Assembly: GCA_938001995.1 (NCBI GenBank)
Contig: CALLAV010000148.1
Coordinates: forward strand, 1 to 11,840
Source: an uncultured Amylibacter sp.
GTDB lineage: Bacteria; Pseudomonadota; Alphaproteobacteria; Rhodobacterales; Rhodobacteraceae
Direction: 5' to 3'
DNA: 11,840 nucleotides
In this document: piece by piece, positions 1 through 7,453 of the stretch
Layout: the number at the start of each line of letters is the position of its first letter
Numbering within the stretch: position 1 is the stretch's first letter
Program-made: the position numbers and the translations under genes
Notes under the pieces: generated by a model
Told to the model about the DNA's origin: nothing
Databases searched by the model: none
What the model saw: the letters and a program-made list of their open reading frames with translations, nothing else

Positions 1-72
1 GTCATGAAAGCAGCGCTGGCGTGTCATTCTGGCATGGCAACCTTTGCCGAAGCTGGTGTTTCCGAGGGCTAG
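1..72 (+). CDS. 3' end of an unidentified upstream gene (partial)
   Basis: Frame 1 is open from the window edge to a TAG at 70-72 and reads as an ordinary protein tail rich in Ala and Gly, ending in the residues AEAGVSEG. Frame 3 is also open here (to about position 108), but its product is dominated by Cys, Trp and Arg and looks non-coding. The piece is too short (23 codons) to assign to a family, and I do not recognise it. If real, it ends 81 bases before the sensor kinase start, so the kinase could be expressed from its own promoter or as the distal gene of a transcription unit. Confidence 0.35.
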   Translation, partial: VMKAALACHSGMATFAEAGVSEG

Positions 73-138
73 GAAACAACCTGCGGTACAGAATTTGTTA
101 ACGTTGTCGGGCTAATTTGCACAAAACGACTTTGTTTT

Positions 139-144
139 GGGTGA
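139..144 (+). promoter_or_regulatory. Shine-Dalgarno GGGTGA deciding the TTG start of the sensor kinase
   Basis: GGGTGA, which complements the anti-SD core, lies 9 bases before TTG at 154. Its TGA (142-144) is also the in-frame stop closing the kinase frame upstream, so no start further upstream is possible. The next ATG in the frame lies inside the first predicted membrane helix (Met45), which makes the TTG the best choice. A GTG at 238 is a weaker alternative. Confidence 0.5.
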
Positions 145-153
145 AAGCCAGCT

Positions 154-2373
154 TTGGAAGACAGCAGCGGACAAAAATACGAAAGTTTGGAAAAATACGA
201 CGCAGCGCATGCACCCGCTGGGTTGTTGATCCGCTATGTGCGCGGCAGATCGCGCACGATTTGGTTGCGTCTTGCCGTTGCCGTGATGGGCTGTGTGTTT
301 CTGGCCATCGTAATCGAACCGCGCTTTGGGATGATGGTCGCTGCAATCACACTGTCCCTTGAAATCCTTGAATTTTGGATGCTGAAGCGTTGGATCATGG
401 ATCGCGTGCCTCACTCCGCTGTTTCCAGTCAAATCGTGACCTTTGCCAGCGCATTGCAATCGGTTGGGATCGGGCTGAGCATCTTTTTAACAGGTATACA
501 ATCAACCGAACTGCGCATGGTTGCATGGTCTTTCTTCTTGGGCGCAGTTTTAAACTCCATGATTGCGGCCCATTATCACCCCGCCTCGAATGTGGCCCGC
601 CTTTGGGTGCTGTGCTTGTCCGCGCTTTTCGTTTTGCTCGAAGGATTGGGCCAAGGACAGATTTCAACCGCGCAATTTTGGACAGAAATCGTGGCTCTGG
701 TTGCGATGGGTGTGATGCTTTGGAATCTGTTTTCGCATTTGGCGCGGCGCGATGTGCGTGTAAAAAACGCTGAAAGAGAATTGATCCACCGCTCGGTCGA
801 AGCCGAGCGTTTGGCGCTGGTGGCGGAACATGCGTCCGATTCCATTTTGTTGATGGATCCCAATATGATCATTCAATGGGTTAACCCCCAATTTACCAAG
901 GTCACGGGTTACAGTGCGAAATATGCAGTTGGCCGCGCGCCCGGCGATTTTCTCAACCATCCTGATACTTCCATGGAATCCATTGACCGTTTGATCAGTG
1001 CCGCACGGAATAAACAGTCCGTCAATCTTCGCATTCTGAATAAAACCCGTGATGGGCGGGCAATTTGGGTCGAAACACACCAGACCCCGGTGATCGGTCC
1101 TGATGGTGAGGTAAAGGCTTTTATCGCTGTCGAACGGGATGCATCCGCATTGGTTGCTCGTGAAAAACAACTTCAGCATGCTCTTGTGGCTGCCAAAGAA
1201 GCGGATCGGGAAAAGGCTGCGTTTCTGTCCCGAATGAGCCATGAACTGCGCACCCCTGCCAACGGAATTTTGGGCGGACTGGAAATTCTGCGCGAAACCA
1301 ATGTTGACGACAGTCAGGCAGACGCTTTGGGGATTTTGGATATTTCTGCAAAGCGGCTCAAAACACTATTGGACAATCTGGTCACCACTGCTGGGCTTCA
1401 GGAGGGTTCGATTGAAACGCAATTTGCAGATCTGCGTATTGGTCAAGTCATCGACGGAATTGTTGCGCAACACCAGCACGACGCGGATGAAAAACATATC
1501 AAATTGATTTCAAAAATTGCCCCAAGCGCGCGCTGTGTTCTGCGATCAGACGCATCGGTTATCCATGGCGTGCTCGATAAATTGGTCGACAATGCGATCA
1601 AGTTTACACCCAAAGGTCAGGTCCAGATCGAAGCGCGGCTGGAAGAAGACAGTTGGCTGCATGTGATCGTTGAGGACACGGGTGTGGGCATTCCAGAAGA
1701 CAAACTTTCGCAGATATTTGAAGCGTTTGAGCAGGTAGATGACAATGACACGCGCAACTATGATGGGGCGGGGTTGGGGCTGGCAACGGCTAAAAACCTC
1801 GCTGGTTTGTTGGGCGGACGTGTTCGGGTTCACTCGACCCTAGGAACAGGCAGCCGCTTTAAGGTAAAACTACCCGTGCAGGTCGTTTCAGCGCAGTCTG
1901 ACGAAGTAGCGTTTGAGAAAACCGTTTCCTCTGAAAAGCCTGAACCGCCTCTTCCGGTCGCACCCACAGAAGCTGCAAAAAAAGAAGAAGGCCAAGTTTC
2001 CCAAATGCGGTTGTTGGTTGCAGAAGACAATCGTGCCAATCGCATGTTAATCAAGACGATGCTGAAAAGTGCGGGCCATGCAATTGAATTTGCCGAAGAC
2101 GGTGTTCAGGCAGTGGCGTGCTATATCGAAAACCGTCCCGATTTTGTTCTTATGGACCTGAGCATGCCAAACAAAAACGGGTTTGACGCCACGCGTGAAA
2201 TCCGTGCGCTGGAAGAAAAGGACAGCCTGCGGCGCTGTCCGATTGTGGCGGTTACCGCCAATGTGACCGAAGACGACCGGCGCAAGTGCTTTGACGCTGG
2301 TATGGATGCTTTTCTGCCAAAGCCTGTGAAAAAAGCGAAACTATTGGAAACGATCACTCAAATCTCGGCATAG
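154..2373 (+). CDS. membrane-bound hybrid sensor histidine kinase (6 TM, PAS, HisKA, HATPase_c, REC)
   Basis: The product is a 739-residue two-component hybrid kinase of the inner membrane. Residues ~37-195 hold about six hydrophobic helices with short loops and almost no periplasmic domain, so the signal is probably sensed in or near the membrane. A linker coil leads to a PAS domain (~217-330). The HisKA H-box SHELRTP carries the phospho-accepting His363. The ATPase domain shows the N-box (Asn480 in VDNAIKF), the G1 box DTGVGIP (508-514), an F-box (IFEAFE) and the G2 box GAGLGLA (538-544). A Pro/Glu-rich linker (~580-615) precedes a receiver domain with the acidic pair Glu624/Asp625, phospho-acceptor Asp668, Thr701 and Lys723. 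All catalytic residues are present. No Hpt domain or separate response regulator is visible, so its output partner lies elsewhere. It starts at TTG (see the SD entry). It ends 121 bases before the molybdenum operon, and no functional link to that operon is shown. Confidence 0.93.
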   Translation: MEDSSGQKYESLEKYDAAHAPAGLLIRYVRGRSRTIWLRLAVAVMGCVFLAIVIEPRFGMMVAAITLSLEILEFWMLKRWIMDRVPHSAVSSQIVTFASALQSVGIGLSIFLTGIQSTELRMVAWSFFLGAVLNSMIAAHYHPASNVARLWVLCLSALFVLLEGLGQGQISTAQFWTEIVALVAMGVMLWNLFSHLARRDVRVKNAERELIHRSVEAERLALVAEHASDSILLMDPNMIIQWVNPQFTKVTGYSAKYAVGRAPGDFLNHPDTSMESIDRLISAARNKQSVNLRILNKTRDGRAIWVETHQTPVIGPDGEVKAFIAVERDASALVAREKQLQHALVAAKEADREKAAFLSRMSHELRTPANGILGGLEILRETNVDDSQADALGILDISAKRLKTLLDNLVTTAGLQEGSIETQFADLRIGQVIDGIVAQHQHDADEKHIKLISKIAPSARCVLRSDASVIHGVLDKLVDNAIKFTPKGQVQIEARLEEDSWLHVIVEDTGVGIPEDKLSQIFEAFEQVDDNDTRNYDGAGLGLATAKNLAGLLGGRVRVHSTLGTGSRFKVKLPVQVVSAQSDEVAFEKTVSSEKPEPPLPVAPTEAAKKEEGQVSQMRLLVAEDNRANRMLIKTMLKSAGHAIEFAEDGVQAVACYIENRPDFVLMDLSMPNKNGFDATREIRALEEKDSLRRCPIVAVTANVTEDDRRKCFDAGMDAFLPKPVKKAKLLETITQISA

Positions 2374-2434
2374 TGTTTGGGTAAATCGGTTTGGTCGCGC
2401 CGTTCATTTTTGTTAGTATACCTATGAATTTCTG

Positions 2435-2464
2435 TTGACAGGCTCCGCGCTTTGGAGATTTATT
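2435..2464 (+). promoter_or_regulatory. candidate sigma-70 promoter of the molybdoenzyme operon
   Basis: A perfect -35 hexamer TTGACA (2435-2440) is followed after 18 bases by TTTATT (2459-2464), a 4/6 match to the -10 consensus. Transcription would start near 2471 and leave a leader of about 25 bases before ATG 2495. The same TTGACA supplies a TTG that opens a longer reading frame, but as a -35 box it would lie outside the transcript, which supports the ATG start. No convincing terminator is seen after the kinase stop (2371-2373), so read-through from upstream is also possible. Confidence 0.4.
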
Positions 2465-2474
2465 TGTGTACAAA
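2463..2474 (+). promoter_or_regulatory. short palindrome TTTGT-GT-ACAAA, possible operator
   Basis: Two perfect 5-base arms (TTTGT 2463-2467 and ACAAA 2470-2474) are separated by two bases. The site overlaps the proposed -10 and start-site region, which is where a repressor would act. The operon's own MarR-type protein is the obvious candidate ligand. The TTGTnnACAA shape also resembles sites of GntR-family regulators, but no such gene is in view. A 12-base AT-rich palindrome can occur by chance, so confidence is low. Confidence 0.3.
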
Positions 2475-2494
2475 CAAACGACCGCCGAGACTCC

Positions 2495-3316
2495 ATGTAT
2501 TTACAACCTTCGACCCTTGAACAAGCGGTGTGCGATGCGCAAGTCGATGGAGTGCGCATTCTGGCTGGCGGGACGGATTTTTATCCCACCCAAGGCGATG
2601 TATTGCCCGATTTCCCAATTCTGGACCTAAGCCGCATAGCAGAAATATCTGGCGTGTCTCGGACAGAAAAAGGCTGGCGGATCGGCGCGACAACCACCTG
2701 GACGGATTTGGTTAGTGCCCCTTTGCCACGCGCCTTTGACGGATTAAAAGCCGCCGCGCGCGAAGTTGGTTCAATCCAGATTCAAAACGTGGCCACTTTG
2801 GCTGGCAATCTGTGTAACGCGAGCCCCGCGGCGGATGGCGTTCCACCGCTGTTAACCTTGAACACAGAAGTGGAATTGACTGGCCCCAATGGTCAGCGAC
2901 ACTTGCTCCTCGAACATTTTTTGAAGGGACCGCGCCAAACGGAACTGGCGGTTGGCGAAATTATGACCGCGCTGTACGTTCCTGACATCAAGGGCGCAAT
3001 TTCACGGTTTAGCAAACTCGGCAGTCGCAAATACCTGGTTATTTCCATTGCAATGGTGGCTGTCCTTTTGTGTATTGAAAACGACGCAATTACCGAGGCC
3101 CGTGTGGCCGTTGGCGCCTGTTCGCCTGTCGCGGTGCGATTGCCCACGCTCGAAGCGGATCTAATTGGGCAGCGTGATGTTCATGGTTTTGTAAAGCCGC
3201 TGCATTTGAATCCGCTTCAGCCGATAGACGACCTGCGCGGTTCGGCGGCGTATCGGTTGGATGTTGTCGTTCCTTTGATTGAACGCGCGTTGATCGCTGC
3301 GCTGGAGTCCGCGTAA
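2495..3316 (+). CDS. FAD-binding (medium) subunit of a xanthine dehydrogenase/CO dehydrogenase-family molybdenum hydroxylase
   Basis: The 273-residue product matches the usual length of CoxM/XdhB/YgfM-type flavoproteins. Two FAD-binding motifs of the family are visible: AGGTD (residues 24-28) near the N-terminus and TLAGNLCNASPAAD (101-114). The C-terminal part (~165-270) fits the CO dehydrogenase flavoprotein C-terminal domain. By family, this subunit takes electrons from the molybdenum centre via the [2Fe-2S] clusters of its partner and passes them to an acceptor such as NAD+, in the cytoplasm. I chose ATG 2495 because the 20 extra residues of the longer TTG frame (2435) do not resemble the family and overlap the probable promoter. 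Its SD is weak (GAGA, 4 bases upstream). The stop overlaps the next start by one base (TAATG), indicating coupled translation with the catalytic subunit. Confidence 0.9.
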   Translation: MYLQPSTLEQAVCDAQVDGVRILAGGTDFYPTQGDVLPDFPILDLSRIAEISGVSRTEKGWRIGATTTWTDLVSAPLPRAFDGLKAAAREVGSIQIQNVATLAGNLCNASPAADGVPPLLTLNTEVELTGPNGQRHLLLEHFLKGPRQTELAVGEIMTALYVPDIKGAISRFSKLGSRKYLVISIAMVAVLLCIENDAITEARVAVGACSPVAVRLPTLEADLIGQRDVHGFVKPLHLNPLQPIDDLRGSAAYRLDVVVPLIERALIAALESA

Positions 3317-6054
3317 TGGATGGCGGTGGCATTCCAATGATCCGCTTCTCGCTCAACGGCACAGAAGTCTCGGTGGCGGCCACCTCGGGCGAACGCCTAT
3401 CAGCATCCTTGCGGGAAAAATGTGATGCGAAAGATGTAAAAATCGGCTGCAACGCGGGTGATTGTGGGGCCTGCTCGGTTCTTGTGGACGGAGACGTCGT
3501 TTGTGCCTGCCTTATGTCAACAGCACAGGCGTCGGGTCGAAATGTTCAAACGCTTTCCGGCTTGCGCACCAGTGATGAGGGCAGAGCCCTGACCGAGTCC
3601 TTTCAAAACCACGGGGCCGCCCAATGCGGAATTTGCACGCCCGGTATGATGGTGTCCGCCATTGCATGGATGAGGTCGCAAACAGGAACGATTGAGGACG
3701 CACTTGGCGGAGTGTTGTGTCGTTGTACCGGCTATCGCAAAATACTCGACGCGGTGAACGAGGCCGCCCAGGGCGGCGCACCCGCGCGTGTCGGATCTGG
3801 TCAAATGGGCTCGTCCATACGCCGATTGGACGGCGCAGATAAGGTCGCTGGACTGGAACGATTTGGGGACGATATTGCAGGTGCCGACGTGGCTGTCGTG
3901 CATGTCATACGTTCTCCACATCCACGCGCGTCATTTCGCTTCGGTGATTTGGAAGGGTTTCGGACCCACACAGACGGAGTTTTGGCTGTCCTGACCGCCG
4001 CGGACATAAAAGGAAACAACTGTTTTGGCGTCATCCCGCCTTTTGCAGATCAGCCCGTTTTTGCAGTGAATGAAACCCGTTTCCAAGGCGAAGCGGTGGC
4101 CGCAGTGGTTGGAACACCTGCGCTGATAGCACGATTTAAAGATGTAGATTTTCCAATCACTTGGGAGGACCTTCCAAGCGTTTCAGATCCCCAAACAGCC
4201 ATGAATGACGGTGCACCAGAGTTGCATTCAGGGCGGGTCAATAACGTAATGATCAAGGGATTTGTGGCGTGTGGTGACAGCAAAGCCGCGCTAGATCGTG
4301 CGGTCCACAGTGTTTCTGGTACATTTGAAACAGGGTTCGTGGAACACGCCTATATCGAACCAGAAGCAGGGTTTGCAGAGATCGTAAATGGCCGTGTCGA
4401 GGTGCATGCCTGCACGCAGGCGCCTGTGATGGACCTAGAAAGTTTGGCAGAGATTCTAGGGATGGATCACAGCCAAATTCGCATTGTTCCCACTGGGGTC
4501 GGCGGTGGATTTGGATCAAAACTGGACCTATCCGTACAGCCCTTTTTGGCGCTGGCTGCACTGGCAATACAGGGTCCTGTGCGGATCAATTATTCACGCA
4601 GCGAAAGCATGCAAAGCACGACGAAACGGCACCCCGCAATCATGACGGTGCGGATTGGCGCGGACGCGGATGGGCGTTTATCAGGAATGCGATTTGACGG
4701 TGTGTTTAACACTGGGGCCTATGCGTCTTGGGGGCCGACGGTGGCGAACCGCGTGCCTGTCCATGCGTCTGGACCTTATGCCGTGCGCGATTACCGCGCC
4801 GAGGCGGTTGGCGTTCACACCCATTGTCCCCCCAGTGGCGCGTTTCGCGGGTTCGGCGTACCACAGGCTGCAATCGCGCAAGAGGTCCTGTTTGATGACT
4901 TGGCCGCTGCATGCGGATTGGATCCGCTGGAATTTCGGGTGAAAAACGCGCTTACAAACGGCGCAGCTACAGTCTGTGGACAAGTGTTTGATCAGGGCGT
5001 CGGCATTGGTGCCTGTTTCGAGGCGCTGCGTGAGTCATGGCACGATGCGCTCACTCAAGCAGACGATTTCAACCAAACCTCAACCACGATAAGACGCGGC
5101 GTTGGCATCGCGGCAGGTTGGTATGGGTGCGGAAATACCAGCTTGCCGAACCCGTCCACGATTAAGGCAGGCGTACGCGCAGATGGTCAATTTGTTCTGC
5201 ACCAAGGGGCAATGGACATTGGACAGGGGGCAAATACTGTTATTTCGCAGATATTTGCGCAGGCTTTGGGATTTGACGTCCATGACCTGGAGTTGGTTGG
5301 CGCTGACACGGATGTGACGCCAGATGCAGGCAAAACCAGCGCATCACGGCAAACGTTTGTGTCTGGAAATGCGGCGCGATTGTCTGGCCTTGCCCTGCGC
5401 GCCGAAATCTTGCGCCGTTGCAATTTGGACAGCAAAACAGCACGTATTTCATCGGGCGACGGTGTGATTGTTGTGAGTGATGGTTCAGTATTGAACGAAA
5501 TTTCACTCAGCGCACTCGATGTCAACGCAGATGGCTACGTTTTACACGCTGAAGAAACCTATGATCCACCGACTAAGCCGCTCGATCCTAATGGTCAGGG
5601 TGTGCCTTACGCGCAATTCGGCTATGCGGCGCATTTGGCGGTTGTTGAAGTCGACATGGAACTTGGCACGGTCACGCCTGTTCGCTTTGTTGCGGCTCAT
5701 GATGTGGGCCACGCGGTCAACCCGATGCTGGTCGAAGGGCAAGTGCATGGCGGAATTGCACAAGGGCTCGGAATGGCGCTGATGGAGGAATTTATTCCTG
5801 GCCGAACCGACAATTTGCACGACTATTTGATCCCGACCATTGGAGATATTCCGCCCATTGAAACAGCGATCGTCGAAGAGCCGGATGCCCATGGGCCGTT
5901 CGGTGCGAAGGGACTGGGTGAGCATGTTTTGATCCCAACAGCCCCCGCATTGGTTAACGCGATTAACCGTGCCGCGGGCGTGCAAATGCGCCGTGTTCCT
6001 GTAACGCCCGCACGATTACGGGCTGCGATTGTGGGGCGTGACAATGACCGTTAG
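3316..6054 (+). CDS. fused [2Fe-2S] / molybdopterin catalytic subunit of a xanthine oxidase-family hydroxylase
   Basis: The 912-residue product is a fusion of subunits that are usually separate. Residues ~8-155 form the small subunit. The ferredoxin-type cluster ligands are Cys45, Cys50, Cys53 and Cys65 (C-x4-C-x2-C-x11-C), and the helical-domain cluster ligands are Cys104, Cys107, Cys135 and Cys137. Residues ~165-905 form the large Mo subunit. It has GVGGGFGSK (394-402), FRGFGVPQ around Arg511, DIGQGAN (634-640) and GAKGLGE (863-869), whose Glu869 matches the catalytic base. By family, it hydroxylates a carbon next to a ring nitrogen using water. Fe-S/Mo fusion with a separate FAD protein is the E. 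coli XdhD/YgfM arrangement. The substrate is unknown, and the downstream 6-hydroxynicotinate reductase-like gene suggests nicotinate or a relative. GGAG (3304-3307) lies 8 bases before ATG 3316. An alternative ATG at 3337 would remove seven residues. Confidence 0.92.
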   Translation: MDGGGIPMIRFSLNGTEVSVAATSGERLSASLREKCDAKDVKIGCNAGDCGACSVLVDGDVVCACLMSTAQASGRNVQTLSGLRTSDEGRALTESFQNHGAAQCGICTPGMMVSAIAWMRSQTGTIEDALGGVLCRCTGYRKILDAVNEAAQGGAPARVGSGQMGSSIRRLDGADKVAGLERFGDDIAGADVAVVHVIRSPHPRASFRFGDLEGFRTHTDGVLAVLTAADIKGNNCFGVIPPFADQPVFAVNETRFQGEAVAAVVGTPALIARFKDVDFPITWEDLPSVSDPQTAMNDGAPELHSGRVNNVMIKGFVACGDSKAALDRAVHSVSGTFETGFVEHAYIEPEAGFAEIVNGRVEVHACTQAPVMDLESLAEILGMDHSQIRIVPTGVGGGFGSKLDLSVQPFLALAALAIQGPVRINYSRSESMQSTTKRHPAIMTVRIGADADGRLSGMRFDGVFNTGAYASWGPTVANRVPVHASGPYAVRDYRAEAVGVHTHCPPSGAFRGFGVPQAAIAQEVLFDDLAAACGLDPLEFRVKNALTNGAATVCGQVFDQGVGIGACFEALRESWHDALTQADDFNQTSTTIRRGVGIAAGWYGCGNTSLPNPSTIKAGVRADGQFVLHQGAMDIGQGANTVISQIFAQALGFDVHDLELVGADTDVTPDAGKTSASRQTFVSGNAARLSGLALRAEILRRCNLDSKTARISSGDGVIVVSDGSVLNEISLSALDVNADGYVLHAEETYDPPTKPLDPNGQGVPYAQFGYAAHLAVVEVDMELGTVTPVRFVAAHDVGHAVNPMLVEGQVHGGIAQGLGMALMEEFIPGRTDNLHDYLIPTIGDIPPIETAIVEEPDAHGPFGAKGLGEHVLIPTAPALVNAINRAAGVQMRRVPVTPARLRAAIVGRDNDR

Positions 6055-7453
6055 AGCTGAAAAAATCCGTTGTGATGCCTGTCCTGTGCTGTGTTTCATA
6101 GCCGAAGGCCGCTCTGGCGCTTGTGACCGTTACGCCAATCACGGGGGCGACCTTGTGCGGCTCGATCCGTTGACTGTGATCGACAATGGCGGGCCTGCGG
6201 TGCCGTTTCTAGGGGAAGATTGGAACGGCGATATTGTGCAAGGGCAACGGCCTTTTGTCACGGCCATTGGGGCGGGCACGACCTATCCCGATTACAAACC
6301 AGCGCCGTTTATCGTGTCTGCAGAAACACGCGGTGTGGACATGGTTACTGTCGTGACCGAAGGAATTTTCAGCTATTGCGGTGTGAAGGTTAAGATCGAC
6401 ACGGACCGTCATATCGGCGAAGAACGCGCCATCGTTCGTGTGGATGGAGAGGCCATCGGTCATGTCATGACCAGCGAGTATGGCAGTAAAATGCTGTCGC
6501 TTGGTGGGGTGGATCACTTGACGGGTGGGTCGAAAAAGGAAGGTCGCGTAACTTGCGATGCTTTGTTGGCTTTGTGCAATTGCGAGCCTGTTGAGATGGC
6601 AATCGACGAAGGAGCAGTTGTGATTGTGCAAGCAGGCAAGGCGCCTGTCATTGACGGTGATCGCGAAAAGCTGATGCGCGTGGGCTGTGGATCCGCCGCG
6701 ATTGGGATGTTTGCAGCGCAGTGGAAAGGCCATGCGGATGAGGTCATTGTGGTGGACGACCATATCACGGGAGTGCTGTCAGAGCACCAAGCGGGCGTGC
6801 TGCTGGACATTCCACCAAGCGGTATTCGCGTGGTCGGGCGCAGGTCCACGCCTGGGCGATATTTTCAAGTGGCAGAACCTGGAACGGGCTGGGGTGGCAC
6901 GGACATCCAAGACCCTTTGACGGTGATCAAAACGATCAATCCAAAACTGGCTTGGCCGGGTTTGCGGTTGTTCATGATTTCAACAACAGGCGAACAGTGG
7001 GCGTATTTTGAGTTGGACGAAAATCTGGTTCCGCAAAGTGCCGAACCCTCTGCCGCTTTGCGGGCCAGCGCTGAACGGGTTGCAGAAAACTGCGAACCAT
7101 CGGTGTGTTCCGTGTTGTTCATGGGAGGCGCTGGGGGATCCTTGCGTGCGGGCGTGACCGAGAACCCCGTGAAGCTCACCCGATCGGTGCGCGAAACGTT
7201 AACGCAAGTGACCATCGGCGGAGCGGAAGCCTATCTTTGGCCAGGGGGTGGCATCACCGTTATGGCGGACGTAACACAGATGCCAAGCAACGCCTTTGGC
7301 TACGTGCCGACACCCGCGTTGGTGGCCCCCATCGAATTCACCATGCGGCGCGAGGACTACGTTTCACTGGGTGGATATGTAGATGAAATTCAGGATGTGA
7401 ATGACGTTCTGAACGGGCAAGAGCGCCGCATCGGCGCAAAGGCTGCGGAATGA
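6044..7453 (+). CDS. 6-hydroxynicotinate reductase-like iron-sulfur protein
   Basis: The 469-residue product resembles proteins annotated as 6-hydroxynicotinate reductase, the enzyme that reduces 6-hydroxynicotinate to 1,4,5,6-tetrahydro-6-oxonicotinate in ring-reducing nicotinate catabolism (known from Eubacterium barkeri; the same intermediate is reported for Azorhizobium). The N-terminus has four cysteines spaced C-x2-C-x3-C-x9-C (Cys10, 13, 17, 27), fitting a [4Fe-4S] site. More cysteines occur at 112, 171, 178, 180 and 215. A Gly-rich segment (~361-369) and a Gly-rich WPGGG (399-403) lie in the C-terminal half. No signal peptide or TM segment is seen, so it is probably cytoplasmic. I chose ATG 6044 (GGGGCG about 6 bases upstream) over the in-frame TTG at 6029. 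It overlaps the hydroxylase gene by 11 bases and the next gene by 4. Family assignment is from recognition of the overall sequence. The true substrate could be another hydroxylated N-heterocycle. Confidence 0.75.
   Translation: MTVRAEKIRCDACPVLCFIAEGRSGACDRYANHGGDLVRLDPLTVIDNGGPAVPFLGEDWNGDIVQGQRPFVTAIGAGTTYPDYKPAPFIVSAETRGVDMVTVVTEGIFSYCGVKVKIDTDRHIGEERAIVRVDGEAIGHVMTSEYGSKMLSLGGVDHLTGGSKKEGRVTCDALLALCNCEPVEMAIDEGAVVIVQAGKAPVIDGDREKLMRVGCGSAAIGMFAAQWKGHADEVIVVDDHITGVLSEHQAGVLLDIPPSGIRVVGRRSTPGRYFQVAEPGTGWGGTDIQDPLTVIKTINPKLAWPGLRLFMISTTGEQWAYFELDENLVPQSAEPSAALRASAERVAENCEPSVCSVLFMGGAGGSLRAGVTENPVKLTRSVRETLTQVTIGGAEAYLWPGGGITVMADVTQMPSNAFGYVPTPALVAPIEFTMRREDYVSLGGYVDEIQDVNDVLNGQERRIGAKAAE

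Noticed and set aside
664..1242. 192-codon open frame on the minus strand inside the sensor kinase
   Set aside because: It lies wholly antisense to the PAS/HisKA coding sequence, has no recognisable domain, and its composition is that of a shadow frame.
2374..2430. Terminator after the sensor kinase
   Set aside because: A run of five T occurs at 2407-2411, but no GC-rich inverted repeat precedes it. The GGTCGCGCC stretch does not pair with itself convincingly.
2435..2494. Longer N-terminus for the FAD subunit beginning at TTG 2435
   Set aside because: The extra 20 residues do not resemble the family N-terminus, and the TTG is part of a perfect TTGACA -35 box. ATG 2495 gives the expected protein, although its SD is weak.
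3316..6054. Selenium-dependent hydroxylase of the fused type
   Set aside because: The fused architecture is shared with putative selenium-dependent enzymes, but no selenium-related gene and no in-frame TGA is present, so nothing in the window supports it.
3316..7453. ApbE-type covalent flavinylation motif in the hydroxylase or reductase as a target for the UPF0280 protein
   Set aside because: NTGAY in the Mo subunit and STTGE in the reductase superficially resemble part of such a motif, but neither has the needed D-G-x-[ST]-G-A-[ST] pattern, and NTGAY is a normal feature of the hydroxylase family.
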